Source: Psettodes erumei (taxonomy: Eukaryota > Chordata > Actinopteri > Pleuronectiformes > Psettodidae). Taken from it: a stretch of DNA of 64,000 nt. The stretch spans positions 402,501-466,500 of the forward strand of contig JAFBJZ010000437.1 in assembly GCA_016785225.1 (NCBI GenBank), given 5' to 3'. This document shows positions 44,901 to 59,100 of the stretch, piece by piece. Numbering within the stretch: position 1 is the stretch's first letter; each line of letters starts with the position of its first letter. A program made the position numbers and the translations under genes. The notes beneath the pieces were generated by a model. It was not told the origin of the DNA. It did no database searches and was given only the letters and a program-made list of their open reading frames with translations.

Positions 44901-47900
44901 ATTTGCTGCTAGTGCCAAACTTTTTCTAACACTTGTTTACCTTTTCACTACAAATACACATTTCCGCATGCATACGACAAAGCAGAATTCAAGCGCACCA
45001 AAACTACGTTTGAATGTGTTAGATGATGCATCCATTTTTAGAGGGAAATGTTTTGGAGAGGGACAGAGGGGCTGTTTGAACAATGTAGCTGTGGGCGAGT
45101 TGAGTGGGCGGCCTGTTGAAGCGGTGCCGAGTGTTAGATCCACTCAGCACTGCCTCTTCTGCATCTCATCCATCCACCCGTTTCTCCATCTCTCCGTCCA
45201 TCTCTATGCCACCCACCCACCCCATAATACCTCTGCTGCCTTTTGATAACAGCAATGAGGAGACCTGCAAAGCCACCGTTTCACTTCATGTCCAAGTGTT
45301 GTCCATCTTTGCACTCAGTGCTCCTAAATGAGTTTGCTGCGAGTTGTTTTTTCTTTGGTTTCATTCAAGAACAAGAACAAGAACAACTTCTTCTGACAAA
45401 TTACAGTGGCAAAGGCAGGTTTTTTTTTTTTTCTTGTTCTTAAATGTCAGGGCTGTAGTCGAGATGACTTCAATCAAATCCAAGCTTGTGCGTTTTTGAG
45501 ATCAAGTCAAGATTGAATTTAAAAGAGGCTGAAGAAAAAACCCAGCTCAAAGCAATAAGAAAGTAAAATAGTTCCTATTCACTATTCTTCACAGTTGTTT
45601 TCCTTTTGTTCTCTGCAAAAGGAAGCAGAAACACAAATCAAGTACTAAAATCATGATAACTCGTGGGAGAAATTATGATTAAAAATGACAGTTATATGTT
45701 GAAATGAGGATGTCTCCGTACATTTGTGCATAACGGTACACATCTTAAATGACAGGCTGTGACATAGCCATGACCTGTTGTAGAAATGACAGGACACCTA
45801 ATGTGGTGGGTGAGAATTTCGGTAAGAAAAGCTAAATAAGGAAAAAAAAGTGAGATAATGGAAAAGCAGAGACTGGACTCATGTACTACAGCCCTGTGCC
45901 ATAATACATTGTTTTTGACACTGTAAATGAGGCAGTCATTTGCCGAGATCATTCAGAGCGCTACATGTGGTGCTTTTGAAATACCATTGCACAATTAGTC
46001 ACGTATTTGAAAAAAAAAAGAAAAATACATGTTAAATCTACTGAAGTCCCCTCGAGGACTGGCGTGAAAGTGGCTGCATGCTGGAGGACTGTGTGGGGGG
46101 GGGCTGATGGCGGGAAACGGTGAGAGATGAGGAGCTGAATCAAGAGGAGGTGGAAGGAGGTGGTGGTGGAGAGGAGTGTGTGGGGGTGCCAGTGCGTTAG
46201 AAGACAAAGGGGCTGTGAGGATGAGGATGAGGGAGGAGGATGAAGCTCCTCTGAAGTGTTAGCCCATGTTGATTAAGTAGCAGCGAGTGGCGGCGAGGAC
46301 GCAGGATGGATGAAGGTTTTATCAGTGCTACAGAACTAAGAGGCACTATTAAAGCTTTGTCGGAGCTATTTCAGCGGGTTCATTTAAAAAAAAAAACCAA
46401 CAACCTCGGTAGACATATTCACTGATGGTGTTTCACCACAGGTAGTTGAAGGCGAGTAGTTTGTCAAAGGAGCCACTTCCCCGTCCTCTTGATTTGTGCC
46501 ATTTCTTTAGGTAACGGTTTCCTTCCAGACAATGCAAATGCTTGAATAGCCTTCCAGATCAAGAGCTGTCCCCCCTTCAAAGATGATGTTTGCTCTGATC
46601 TGAGGATTTACAGTTCAAGAACATCCTTTGAGGCTTTGTTGTTAGGATGATTCAGAGGAGTCTAACCGGTCTGTGTGAAAGAGAGAGAGAGGGAGATCCA
46701 GAGAGAGCTCTTCCTTCCCGACCTGTCGCTGCAGCCTCACGCATAGATAACATACTGTAACCTCAGTTCAGGTTGAAATCGCAGTGATGATGTAATTTCC
46801 AAAGCCCCACATCAGCTCCGTGGCTTCTTACCCTTATCTGCCTTTCATCTCTAAAGCAAATTGAAATCTTCAACATCATTGCTCAAGCAACTTTGCACCT
46901 TTTCTAGCAGAGGTGAGGATCGGTGAAGTGCTTATAATTTGTCACCTGGTGCCCTGTAAAGGATGACGCCATCGTTGAAAAGAGATGACTTCCAGGCTGA
47001 AATTCCTCATTTAGATCGTTCCAAAATGTTGCCCCTGGGATCATAAGTTTCACCTTTACTGGGGGAAAAAAAGTTATGCGTCTTGTCAAGATGAAAGTTT
47101 TGAAGAGAAACACTAAACTAAATTGACTCTCGGTCGATGTTGTGTACTTTCTATTCAGGGTAAGGTATCTACCGTTTCTTTATTTTACTTTTAATGTAAG
47201 TTGATGATAAGTTGATTTTCAGGGTTATAAATTTGATCTGTGGTTCATAAAATGTACGAGCCAACTTCACCGGCTGAGGCTGCAGCCCACTTAGCAGCAC
47301 TTTGAGTGAAATGCTAATGTTAGCATGCTAACGCTGTCGTACTTAGCAGGTACAGTGTTCATAAAAACACTGCACTGACAAAATGACCTTATCCCAAAAA
47401 TCTGGGATTAATTCAATTGATTTAAGAACTTTGCTTGACATGAGACACCTGTGTTTAGACCATTAGAAGTACATTAGCATGCTACACTTTGCTAATTAAC
47501 ACTCAAAGCAAAGTACAATGAGACTGATGGGCATATCAGTGTTTTTTCAGTTATTTGGTCATAAAATAGATCTAGCTAGATTAGTTTAAGAGTACTACAG
47601 TTTTACTACACCCACAGTTGTTGAGAGATTTCTGCCTGGATGAAAGTGGTGGACTGACTAGCATCACCCTCCCTTAAACCAGCCATGCTGCTGGCTAAAA
47701 ATGGGTTAAAATAACAAATGTAAGTGGAAGGAAAATGCTATCTGATTAATTATAATTTACTCATCAGTGAAAATTATGTACGACTTCTGTAGTTGTCTGA
47801 AATTCAAAGGAATCCCTAGGCATCTCCATGTTTGCAATCGTTGGCCCTGCTGAGATGTTTATTTCCATCAGGCTCCTTCTCTCCACTTGAGAACCAGGGC

Positions 47901-50900
47901 TGAGATGAAACGAAGGGGCCGACCAGCCCCTCGTGTTTCGGGGGTCCGCTGCCGTCGCTTGCAACTCCCTTGTTTTTAATTAGCTCCTTCAACGGGGAAC
48001 GTGGCAGCAGAATTGCAGCCTTGGAGGTGATTTCAACAGAAGATTTCTTTTCTTTTCCTGCGCCCCTGCACACTCCTCATAGGAGCATGGGGAATAATCG
48101 ACATGTTCAGAAGCAGAGACCCATAATTAAGATGCTGGCACTTTTGTGTATTTTTCTCCCATGTTTTCTCTCTCTCTTTTTTTGACAAAGTTCACTCTGT
48201 AGCCCACGCAGTGATTGCAAGGCTGTGAACTATAAGATTATTTTGTAAGATATTTAAGAGTCTTAGCGTTCTCCCTTTTCAGTGCTGTAGAAAGTATTGA
48301 GCAGGATTTGATGTCGGCCCCCGCTCGTCAGTCCACACTGTGTCATTAGAGGCAATAGAAAGAGAGAGAGCTCCGGTATAAAACCCAAACCATATTCTCT
48401 CCATCTAATCGTAAAGCCTAATGTTAGGTAGCATACTTAGCAGGTTAAAACCAGATTAGACTTTCAGTTTAGTGTAAGAGATCCATTACAGAGCGTGTGA
48501 GTGTGTGCGTAAGAGTATTAGATGGGGTTTGTGGTAATTGATTTGGTTGGAGGCGGCATCCGAAGGCAGACAGGCGCGTGGAAACGGAGACGGAGAAACT
48601 GGGAGGGAAGCGGGGAGCGAGTCCAAAAAGGGGGACGGGCATGTGGCTGATAGATGTGAGGAAGTACAGGAGTGAAAGAAGGTGGGAAGAAGAGGCATAA
48701 ACGGACAAAGCAGCGAGATCAATAGAGATACAGAAGCACGGGGCGGGCTGATAGATGAAGATACAGCGAGGCGGGGATGGATCCTCTGCAAACCTGATCC
48801 TGACCTTGCGTTAGATCTGCCTACAGTGGTTGTTCTGTGCACAAGCTAAAAAGGGCGATTCTTTGTGCATTTCACTGTTTTTTTTCCTCCCATCCATGCA
48901 GGATAATCTGCACACACACACCTGTCTGCTCATACAGAGGAACAGTTGGTGACGTGACTGTGTATTTTTAAACTAGAGAACGTGGACGTTGTATCCGTCG
49001 GCCCTTATTTTGAGGTACTGGCGCGTTTAGTATGTAAATAGCCTCTGCAGCTTTGATGTGAGATAAAAGAGCTGGTGTTCATGAGCGGGGTCAGCGGAGG
49101 GCGTCCTGAATTACAGATGTTTTCAAGCCACCTCTGCATCTCCTTCCTGCTCTGCATCTTTTACTGTCGAAGACGCTCCAGTTTGACAGCCTGCACCTGA
49201 GGGAGCGTGCATATGGTGTCAGCACTAAGATGCTGTCTGCTGTCCATAGCCGCTTTAAATGGTGAAATAATTAATAAAAAATGAATGGAATGCACTCTTG
49301 ATCGATCACTGTGGTCACATGTTCTTCTCAAATGTGAGGATTTGCAGCCTTTCACTGTGTTTTATCATTGCAGATCTTAGTTGTACCCTTGGGTTTTGGT
49401 CTCTTAGACAAAATGTGATGGACTTTTTTTTTGTTTTGTTTACCATGCAGTAGCAGCCATGTGTATTTTAATTGTTGTGCTTATCTGGGTTGATGTCAAA
49501 GTTAGTCTACTGCAGTGTTGATGCAGCTGTATCACACTATAAAGCCTGACCAGTACTTCAGGAGCTTACTTAGTAGCTACAAAGCACCAGATCTGGCTTT
49601 CAAGAAGCAAATACTGTAAAGGAGGATCATTTGTAACACACTGAACTTGAGAGTGGATTATGTCTCCAGGAGTGGTTTGGGAAGTTTCTATTTCTCTATT
49701 TGAAGTACGGATGCCATCTTTGCCGTGCAGTGCCCCGCTCGAAACATTTCCAAGCCACCGTCTTCAATGTGAGTCCTGAAAGGCTGATCCCGCTGCTTAC
49801 ACAAGGAAGCCACATACATAACAGTCGTGTAATCATAGTTTGCATTGATTAGGGTTGATCGAAGGCTGTTTTGGCTGTTCTGCTCCCTCTGATGAGTGGC
49901 AGAGACGCCAGCTGCCACTGTGTTTTTCATCTGAATAATTTAACAATCACTTGCTCGGTGATTTGTGGGTCCGGCATCTTTACTTTGACGTCCCCCTTCC
50001 CGTTCGCTGCGGAGCCAGACTTTGACATTATGTGATATGCCTTTTTGTCACTGAATTGTTCTGAAGGTGTTTATGGTGATGTAAGTGTATGAATCATCTC
50101 TAAGTCCCTTACCTTTTGATTTTATTTTTTTTTTGTCTCAGAGTGTTGTGGAGTGGGCGTTCATCACATGTGGCCACAGGACATCAACACAGTGCACATA
50201 CAAATTTATGCAGATTGAGGTGTGTAGGCTGTAAAGGACCTGTTGTTTGGGTCTCAGTGTGGAATAGTTTAAAAAAAAAAAAAAAAAAAAGCAATTTCAC
50301 ACCACTTTAACGACAGGAGCAAACAACTTTGTTTACCGGTTTGATTTCTCAAACCGATGGGGATGTACGGTGATACCCAGGGGGTCTTTAGCGCCCTTCA
50401 GAAGTCAGTTCCAATCATTTTTGGGCGTAGCTTTCCACATGTTCATCATATTTTTTGTTCACATCATGTCCCAGGTGAAAAATAAACTTAGTCTCTACAT
50501 GAATAAACTATAGAATGGAGACGCACTGTTTCTAAACATCTTTGGCATTTCTGAACTTCAATTTTTGGAAATTTAGCAGTCAGGCTTTAAGTTCAGGTAT
50601 TTACTTTAGGATTATTTACTCTTTCACTTTGATTATACTTATCTGTCTCTGCATTATATCATAAATATAGTATATTGGCTCAGGTGGAATAGATCACTAC
50701 AGTTGAGCTTTAGCTACTTGTTTTTATGCATGATATACGTGATCTACAGTATGTGTGTGGTTTTCTTATACACTTCACCTGCGCAGCTAAAAATGTCATC
50801 TTCTCTAAACACACTTTACTCTAAATCCTCTTTTCCTCCTTACTGCTAGTCTCAGTCAGACGCACACACACACACACACACGCACATTAATTTATCAGCA

Positions 50901-53900
50901 GCTCATTTCACAGCCCATGAATCCATCCCTGGATGTTCTGATGTTTAAGACTTTATAGCTGTCTCTATAGGTTTCTGTGTTCTATCTGTGTGTGGGTGTG
51001 TGTGGTTTTATTAATGGGTCTACACACAACTTTTTTTTTTTATTGTTGAGCTAGATGTCATTGTTAATGAGAAAGGAAGCTTATTGGGAATTTTTACTGG
51101 GCCTGAAGTGTCTGGATGTCGGCGACTGTGACTTAACATAAGTCATCCACACGTTCTCAGCAGACCTGCAGGACATACAGTAACATGATGGTGATTAGAC
51201 GAGAGTCGCTGGGAGGAAAACAAGCCTCTTAAGGCGTCCATATTAAATTGCCACTGGTGTTTAATTATTTGGAAATGCTACGTGCACTGTAGCATTCATC
51301 AGTATTACATCCCCATCAGGTTGTTGTTAAAATAAGACAAGGGGGGTGTGTGTGTGTGTGTGTGTGTGTGTCAGTGGATTCCCCCGACATAGTGGCTCCC
51401 TACTGGCTTTCAAGCTAATGTGTTGTCTTTCTCTCTGTGTGTCTGTCTGTCTGTCTTTATGACTGTCTGTGATTTTGCTCGTCTCTGCACAAATTTTCTC
51501 TCTTGTCCTTTTCTTTTTGTCACTTTACCACATTCGTTCTGTCATTTCTTTTTGCTCTTCACTTGACTTGTTGCCTGCATGTTCTTTGAATGTGCGTCTC
51601 CATTCTGCATGTTCCATCAACTGCTTTCTGCCTGTTTTTGAATGTCTGCTTTAAATGTGCCTCTTTCACACGTGTCCGTCCATTTATGTCCGTGCATCTC
51701 TTTTCTTTGTGCGTGTCCGTGTTCTTCCGTGTCTTTTCCCCTCGTCGCTGTCTCCATAATGTCCCCTCCTCCAGCCTTTGTGACTTTGCTGAACGGGGAC
51801 CAGGCTCAGGATGCCATCCGCTCCCTCCACCACAGCACTGTCCGGGGACGCTTGATCAACGTAACCCTGCAGCCCACCGACTCCCTGCTCTGCCTCACCA
51901 ACCTGCCGCACACCTTCACCGCCCAGCAGTTCGAGGAGTTGGTGCGCTCCTACGGCAACATCGAGCGCTCCTTCCTGGTGTACAGCGAGCTGACGGGCCA
52001 CTCCAAAGGTTATGGGTTTGTTGAATACATGAAGAAGGACTCCGCTTCGCGGGCCCGCTCTGAGCTGCTGGGCCGTCCACTGGTACGTTAGAGCAGCCAC
52101 ATTGTTGTACAACAATAAACTTCCACGCTGGCTGAATAATTTTTGAAGAGATTTAAATTGTACTTTGGCTACAGTTATCTTGATTTAACCTCACATTTGT
52201 GATTCAACCAGTCAAACTGAGGATGAAAGTGGAGCTCAACGGCTGACAGACCTTAAATTCAGCACATAAGAACCACAAAGATCAATATATGATAGAAAAT
52301 AAAGCCATATTTGCAAGACATGTATCTTGCACTCATAATAAATTCAGGCTTTATAGCTCTCTTCTGCTGAGAAACATCTGACTGCACATGGAACAACTGT
52401 GTGCAGGGCGATCGCTCACTGATGGTGCAGTGGATGGACGTCAACCAGCTGAGCCAGGAGGAGAACCTGCACTCCAAGTGTCTGTGCGTGGACCGGCTGC
52501 CGCTGGACCTGTGTGACTCAGAAGAACTGACCCAGCTCTTCTCTGACACCTACAAACCTGTCTTCTGTCAGGTGAGTTTCTTCTTCTGTGTCTGCATGTA
52601 CTTGGGGTTTACAGGCATAGAGGTTTGTCTGCTCTCTGCAGTGTTGATATTTTGTAGAGAAACATTACTTCTTACCTTTCTGTGAGAAAGTATTTTATGT
52701 TTAAAGTGTTGAGTTATCTGCAGATCGGCAAACTCATGTATGCAAGAGGCCACGGCTCATTGAACATGTCTGAGCTGTGAAACCAAGGTTTCAAGACAAA
52801 CGTCCACAAATTCTGTTTTTCATTTCCTCAATACCTGGGAGTGTAGCAGAAGCTGTAAAGTACATGTTGTTCGTTTTCCAATGTCACATGAACTCGGCTG
52901 AAGGATGCGTGCGACGCTCTCACTTTGAAACGATCCCCTCCTGTCTGTCGAACACCACCGGGTGAGAGGGGCTGATATGAAAATTCAGAGGTCAGCGTCC
53001 CTATTGGCCGACATTGAAGTGTCACTAAGCAACTGTTTCCATGGTGAGGTGTGGCTGCTGTGACACCAGCCCCACCCTTCAGCTCCCTCCCTCCCACCAG
53101 CCCACTGTTTTTTTTTCTTGTTGTTTTTTTTAGTTGCTCAGTTCAGCTGTGCTGCACTGTATACCACCCTGCTCCATTACATCCACTCCACCCCCGCATG
53201 CCCATTTAGACATTACTCAGTGTGTATCTGTCATCTATTGCATTTCCAGTTTTAGCTCCACCTCTCTGCCCCACTCCCTCTTAGAAATCAATACACCCAC
53301 ATCATCCTGGTCCCATGATGCTTTGTGGGTGTTTAGCTCATGTTGCTTCACTGTTGCAGAGCCAGCAGGCTTTGACCTATGGTTCAGCATTTTTTTTTTG
53401 TGTGTGTAGTACACTATGTGCTTGTGAAAGCGTGTGTGTGTGTGTTACTGCACCTCACCACGCATGTCCTGGTATACTTAAGGCGCAGAGCTTATGAGAC
53501 CCTTCACACCATTAAAACGGATGGAGAATTAGCATAGACAGGGATATGACAACACAACGGTAGCATTCAGATGGGTAGTTATGTAGGCACACTGTTATTT
53601 TACTCGTTCGCATGTGTGGAACAGTGCAGCAGAGCCACTTTAACCACGACTGCTGCTACCGGAGCATGGTTTCACCATAGCCACCGGCCACTTGTTATGG
53701 CCAACTGGGGGAAAAAGTTTTTCAAACAAGACAGAGTCCGTAACCACGCTAACAGCTCTGTACTTAAGCTAAACGCTAACACAAGGGTCACTATGATGAT
53801 GCTTACACGCTGTTAGCGTAGCACATTATCATGCTAACAAACGCTTTTTTTTTTAATATATCATTATAAATTTCTCCATGAATTTCACATGAACGTTAAT

Positions 53901-56102
53901 GTATTTTTCCGTCTGTTGGTCTCGTTGTTGAAGATGAAGACCATGAAATCACAGCAGTCGTTCAGACCTTTTGTGTGTCATCTCCCATCTCTCGTCCTTC
54001 ACTTTCATTAAACTTCCAAAGTCTGCGGACGGGTCAAGAGGTCAGTGTCGACTGCTCTGTAGGACATTACTCCCTTAGTTAGAGATGTATTGCCTATAGA
54101 CACTGAAATAGTTACAACGTCTAAAGGAAGTTGGTTTTTGTTTGCTGTGTAATAACCTTTTTGATCATTACCTCATGTCCTGCTGTCGTCAGTCCCGGTC
54201 TGACTTACATAAACCCTCTCCCTCCTTCAGACACAGGTAAAACTCAGCCATCTTGTCACTTTTCCTCTGCTCAGAGTGCACTTAACCCGTGGCCTCGGCC
54301 CTGAGCACTATAATTCTGCTCGCCACGAAAGGGCCCTCCAGGCAGCACTTTAGTTTGTAGTCAGCCGGGAGAGATTGAGGGGAGGAGAGGGTAAAGAATG
54401 TCAACCATATTAGAGTGGAGAACAGCAGGATGGAGACAGTAGGGAGGGATGGGAAGAGGGGAGGAGGGGAGGGGGAGGAGGGAGCTGAGAATGCCAGACC
54501 TATTAAGAGAGAGGGAGGTGAGGGCTGACAATGTCAGGCCTAATAGAGGGACGGGTGAGAGACGGGGAGAGATGGAGAGCCGAGGTGAAATGGTGAAGAG
54601 GCGTGAGATGTCATTCACAGTAAGAAAATCGTTGGTATATTTTCAACTGTAAATGTTAAACTCACATTTATGCTCAAGTTAAGAGACAGAGAAGAGCGGT
54701 TTTTGTCGGTAATTTACCACCATCTCCAAACGGATGGAAATAAACCGAGCTGGGGAGGAACAGGAGGACGGGTGGATGATCGAGATGGAGAGAGCTTAAA
54801 GCTGCTAAACCTGCTATAGTTCTTATTTTTCTGTATTTCTTTAGCCACAGCTGTAATTTAACACATTATGGTGACATAATGCATTCGAAAATACTGTCAT
54901 GAACAAAGGAAACATGATCTTTTTTTCAGTCTGTTCACGAGCTTATAATTTTTGATTATACACAATATATCATGCAATGCTATATGATAAAGTACAGTAT
55001 AGGCAATAATGCACCAAACAGATAGTTACCCCCCAGCACACACACACACCCTCAAACACTCAGCAGAATGAGGTTGTAAGAAAAAAACAAGTTTTGTGTT
55101 GCTGTCAGAAAATACAGGCAGTTGCACTGTTTTTAGTCAGAAACAAAAAATGGCAAAAATGTTTTTCACTCTCGGGGGGGGTACCTCACAATTCTCATCA
55201 CTCATTGTTGTGCTGCTAATTGCTTCCCAAGTATAAGCTTCAGACGCTTGACACAATTATTACCCCACCCCTCCCCCAAAAGTTTTATTCAAAGAAAGAA
55301 TAACTCAGACAGTTGTCATGTTTAATGACATGGTCAACACAGAAGTGATGAGTTGTTTTGAATTTCAGCCTCGATTCAGTGGAATTGTTTCATGTCACCA
55401 AATCTGAAGTCTAACGCTTCTTTAATTATGTCGCCTCGACTCTCCTACTTCCTCACGTCCAGCGATTGTGTGGCGTTTCCTTGGAGTTCTGTAGTTTTTG
55501 TTCTGTAGCTTGGTAGAGACGACAACAAAGAAGATGGTTGGGTGGTGGGCCATGCTGGGGGCGTGGCTTAGGGAAGTGACTGTATATTTGTGACATCATC
55601 ACAACCTGGCAAAACCCTGACGCCCTGTTTTTAAGGCCCAGTTTTTAAAATACAGACTGTGGCCATTTCTCTGTGTTCTCTCGTTTTAATGCTTTCACAG
55701 CGTTTATCTTTATGGCACCTGCACTTGCTTTATAATAAAAAAACACATGGAAATTTTTCTTTTCTTTTTTGCAACCTTTAAATAATCTGTTTTTGATGGT
55801 CGTCGCACTTTGACCCACTCAGTCGTCTGTCTTTTAATATGCACTCACCCGTTCGGCTTCTTCATAAAGATCTTTACAGTTGAGCCCGTCACTGTGACAG
55901 GTCGTGTACCTCTCTTGGCAGACAGCTGTGACAGGACTGTCGTGACCTCAGCAACCCTCTCTCTCTCTCACACACACGCACACAAACTGACAGGGGTCTT
56001 CCACTGACTCAGTCAGCATCTCTTGGCCCAGACCACACGACTCGAGGTCAAGAGCTGTCAGGCCCACTGATAGCTAGCTTAGCATCTTTGGTTTATCCCA
56101 CT

Positions 56103-56134
<32 letters not shown>

Positions 56135-59100
56135 CACAGTTAGTCCCTGTAGCATTGAGCTGTAACATCAGTGAATATTGACACATTGTTCACTCAGTAC
56201 AAACTTTCTTTGTGTGACTATGCTGAGAAAATTCAGCACAGCACAACCCCGGGTCTTTGTTTCAACATCTCTCTCTCTGGCTCTGCTGACTTCGGTGAAA
56301 ACATCCTCACTTATATTTAATATTTTTGCTGTTGAACCAGATGTACTTGCTCAGGGGCGACCAGTGAATTCCTAATGTCACCCCACAAATATCTGTTAAA
56401 TTAGAGATACAACTCGTGGTTATTTTCATTAGTAATGAATCAGTTTCCTCATTAGTCATAAATCCTCAGCTGTCTTTTTTTGTCCCATGAAAACCCAGAT
56501 ATTCAACTTGCAACAATAGAAAACAGAATTTCCTTACATCAGAGAAACAAGATCCAATTAGTTCCCTATTAATTTTCTCAATCAACTAATAATTTCATGA
56601 TGTTTTGTTTTTGTTGATTATTTATCTCAAAACCAACCATGACAAAGAACATTTGAAACAAACCCAGAAACAAAACAAAATGCCTTACAGGAATTTACAG
56701 CACCCCACTGGGACACTTCACTTGTACATGATGCAAGTCTTTTGTTATTCCCCCCCATGTATTGTGCTGAATGTACTGTATGACATAATAGGCATTCAGC
56801 AGTGTGGAAAGAGACAGACAAGCTTCACAATTGTAGACAGTGACAAAAATACAGGCCACATTAAGCGCACAAGTTTACCCAACTGCCTCGTTGCCTCTTT
56901 AATCAGCTTCAGCGCACACAAGCAAGTTGCACGTGAAGCTTTCCAGTCGGGCCCGAGCGCGGTGATCGTGATGTCAAACATATAGACAGTAAACAGGTAA
57001 GTTAATTAAATGCTATGCTGGGGGGGGGTTGCAGTTTGAACTACACAAAACACACACACACTATTCACTTAAAATGTGATCACACTATGGTGCTAACGGT
57101 GGATTAGTTTAGTCTTATATTCCAACATGACTACCTGTTGGCCACGAATAACTCATTCTGCTAATTAGCCTGATGCAGGAGAGGCCAGAGCTGTTTGATT
57201 TACATCAGTGATAATTTACGGGATGAAGGATGGAGGGGCCAGATTTGTGCTGTTAATTACTTTTTTAATTTTTCTAAATCATACCCTGAGGACACTGTAG
57301 AGTCATAGTTGTCATCATAAAATACGAGATGCCAGATTGGAGGGCTCCCAGTAAAAGTTTTCATTGTGAAGTCACAGGAGTCGTGCCTTCAGTTTGGATT
57401 CATCAGTTTTTTGTCCACCTGTAACATTTAAAACCCGACGTTTGATGAAGTTTAAGAGGAATGCAACTTTTACACCGGGGTTGCTCCCACTAGTAATTGC
57501 AACTTTGCTTTAGTGTGCAGTGACTGCAAAATAAACAGACAGCAAAAAATGCTAGATACATTTATTTGTACTTTTCCTGAGAATACACACACACACACAC
57601 GTTAGCGCAAAGAAAGAGGGAAACAAACAGCAGCTGGCTTATACAACGCTCTCATACAGTACACACGTCTACTTTAAATTTGCATAAGAATCTGAATAAT
57701 GACTGAATATTTTATACAGAGCGAGTGCAGAGAAAACATTTGAGCAATGAGAGAGTCGCTCAGTCTTTGCATCATTACTCACACGTGTGCACAAAGTTGA
57801 TGATAGCTCAAAATACCATTTGCACGCGATCCAATTTGATTATATAATGTACGTGTCACAGTTTACGCTCTTCCACGCCACTCTTACGCAGTTGTGTGCA
57901 CACACAACTAATGATTAGCAAGTTTTTATTTGTCTTTTCTGGCTCATGTCCTCCGTCAGCCTCCCTCTGTTGCGTTCCACTCGTCAGTCACTTAATCAAT
58001 CACTGATGTTTTTCTCCGTCCCCTCCTCACTCCCACTCTCTCCCCCTCCATCCATCCATCCGTCCGACTTTCAAGTGGTAGAGTGGTTCAGGGTCATTTC
58101 CATACAGTTTGCTTAATGTATGCTGATGATAATAGCCTATCGACCTCCTCCTCCACACATACATCCATTTTCCTCCCTCATTCCCCTCCTCCGTCCATCC
58201 ATCCATCCGCCGCTCAGACCGGAGGGAACGGCAGACAAATGAGAGGAGGGGAGGGGAGGGGGAGGGAGTGGAGGGCCCTCTTGATTGAGCACTGATGGTA
58301 AAAGGCATCAGCACTCAGGCTGAGAAAACACAAATGCATTTGTCCTCCTCTGATTTGTGTCTGCCCACTGTTGCAGTAAAATTATCTGATATAATTGTGT
58401 AGCACATATGGGTACATGTGATTATATGGTAATTTCTAAAGTGTAATTGCAAATCCTCAGAAACTCAGGGACTTGTGGGTGTTATTGTAAATGCTGTCAC
58501 TCTTTATTTATATGCCTGGACCGCAACTTCAGAGCTGAAACCGGTGACGAATCAAGCAGGAAAGAAAGTCAGAAGTCACCAGCAGCAATTTGGATTTTGG
58601 CTCAGTCACATTAAGTTGAGGTAATGTTGAGTTGAGTTGAGAAATTTCATATCAAACAAAAAATGGAGAGAATAATTGGAAGTGAAAATAATCACTAGTT
58701 GTAGCCGGAGAACATTTACATTACATATACTTATATTCCAGAGATCACATGTGATTTCCAAAAGAGCCCAAAATAAATCCAGTACATGACAACATTGAGC
58801 GCTGTGCTTTGCAAATCCAAAGGTCTTTTCTGAACTTCTTTAACCACAACAATAGGCCGTCCAGTCATGTGTGTGTTTCTGTTTTTGTCTCACCAGCTGT
58901 CCAGAATGCATTTAACTTCCATTCATGTAAAACCTTTTAAAAAACGGCACATTTGAGAAAAGACATCACTAAATGTTCAGCACTTTTGCCTGACAAATGT
59001 CTGAGGTGAGTTATCACTTACTTAAAATTGTGGCAATAATTTCCTCTTCATCGTCTAATTGATAACTAGCAGTTTTGTAACCGTTATTAAGCATCACATC

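Larger units (their letters stand above)
35093..51774 (+). other. RAVER2 intron after coding exon 2, 16.7 kb
   Basis: The largest intron here, with no supported exon. It holds several microsatellites, a repeat-associated CA locus near 35.6-35.76 kb and interspersed repeat copies at 37463-37630, 44380-44540 and 47285-47660. A1-type simple runs occur at 50271-50290 and elsewhere. Most of the remainder is unremarkable AT-rich intron. Confidence 0.8.

Noticed and set aside
51684..52115. 143-codon minus-strand open frame
   Set aside because: Antisense shadow of RAVER2 coding exon 3.
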